Assembly: GCA_003427395.1 (NCBI GenBank)
Contig: BFEA01000067.1
Location: forward strand, 2,170,712 to 2,198,905
Direction: 5' to 3'
DNA length: 28,194 nt
Source of the DNA: Chara braunii
Lineage: Eukaryota; Streptophyta; Charophyceae; Charales; Characeae
This document shows, piece by piece, positions 28,122 through 28,194 of the stretch. A model generated the notes under the pieces. The model was not told the origin of the DNA. It ran no database searches and saw only the letters and a list, made by a program, of their open reading frames with translations. The number at the start of each line of letters is the position of its first letter. Within the stretch, counting starts at the first letter, position 1. Made by a program: the position numbers and the translations under genes.

Positions 28122-28139
28122 CTACTACCGCGGTAGTAG
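28122..28139. repeat. Perfect 18-bp palindrome
   Basis: CTACTACCGCGGTAGTAG is fully self-complementary. It begins and ends with the CTACC/GGTAG-type end seen in the palindromic MITEs, so it could be a collapsed MITE or a chance palindrome. Confidence 0.85.
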
Positions 28140-28194
28140 GACTTCCTTGTCGTTTAAATATCCGAAATTGCGGCTTCTCCTGCGTGCATCTAAC

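Overview
The window is nuclear DNA from a green plant or alga. One protein-coding gene is clear: TOC34, which encodes the GTP-dependent preprotein receptor of the chloroplast outer envelope. I can assemble a complete 303-residue reading frame from seven exons on the + strand (111-227, 4357-4464, 6892-7098, 9309-9491, 11577-11636, 13188-13352, 16180-16251). All six introns are GT-AG and phase 0. The exons total 912 bp out of about 16.1 kb, so the gene is some 94% intron. A plastid import receptor, telomere-like TTTAGGG motifs and plant-type U6 sequences point to Viridiplantae. The huge introns crowded with dinucleotide arrays would fit a streptophyte alga such as Chara, but that assignment is inference.

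Left part, 1-16251: TOC34 and its introns. Intron 1 (4.1 kb) holds a Tourist-like MITE with a TTA target duplication, AT-rich DNA, tRNA-like motifs, a purine-rich tract and an unrecognised GC-rich open segment. Intron 2 has a 160-180 bp tandem duplication, a duplicated CT array, a palindromic MITE and a 3' U6 fragment. Intron 3 has a U6 copy with an 18-bp palindrome and a CT/GT array just before exon 4. Intron 4 has a long TTC/TCG tract abutting an antisense U6 copy. Intron 5 has a hairpin and a U6 copy. Intron 6 has a 21-bp minisatellite, a non-autonomous hAT element with a perfect 8-bp target duplication, a palindromic MITE and a U6 retrocopy with a 16-bp target duplication.

Right part, 16252-28194: no gene that I recognise. 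It is a mosaic of repeats: a dispersed repeat family ending in (GT)n (17.3-17.8, 18.5-18.9 and 22.0-22.9 kb), a ten-unit 23-bp minisatellite, two tRNA-headed SINEs with A-rich tails and target duplications, a probable LINE remnant, three more palindromic MITEs, an inverted-repeat element and a sixth U6-derived copy near the right end.

The main biological points are the intact TOC34 with an unusual G4 motif, tandem duplication of two of its 5' splice sites, and repeated insertion of U6-derived and hairpin-forming elements in its introns. Two runs of N inside dinucleotide arrays show that array lengths are not reliable.
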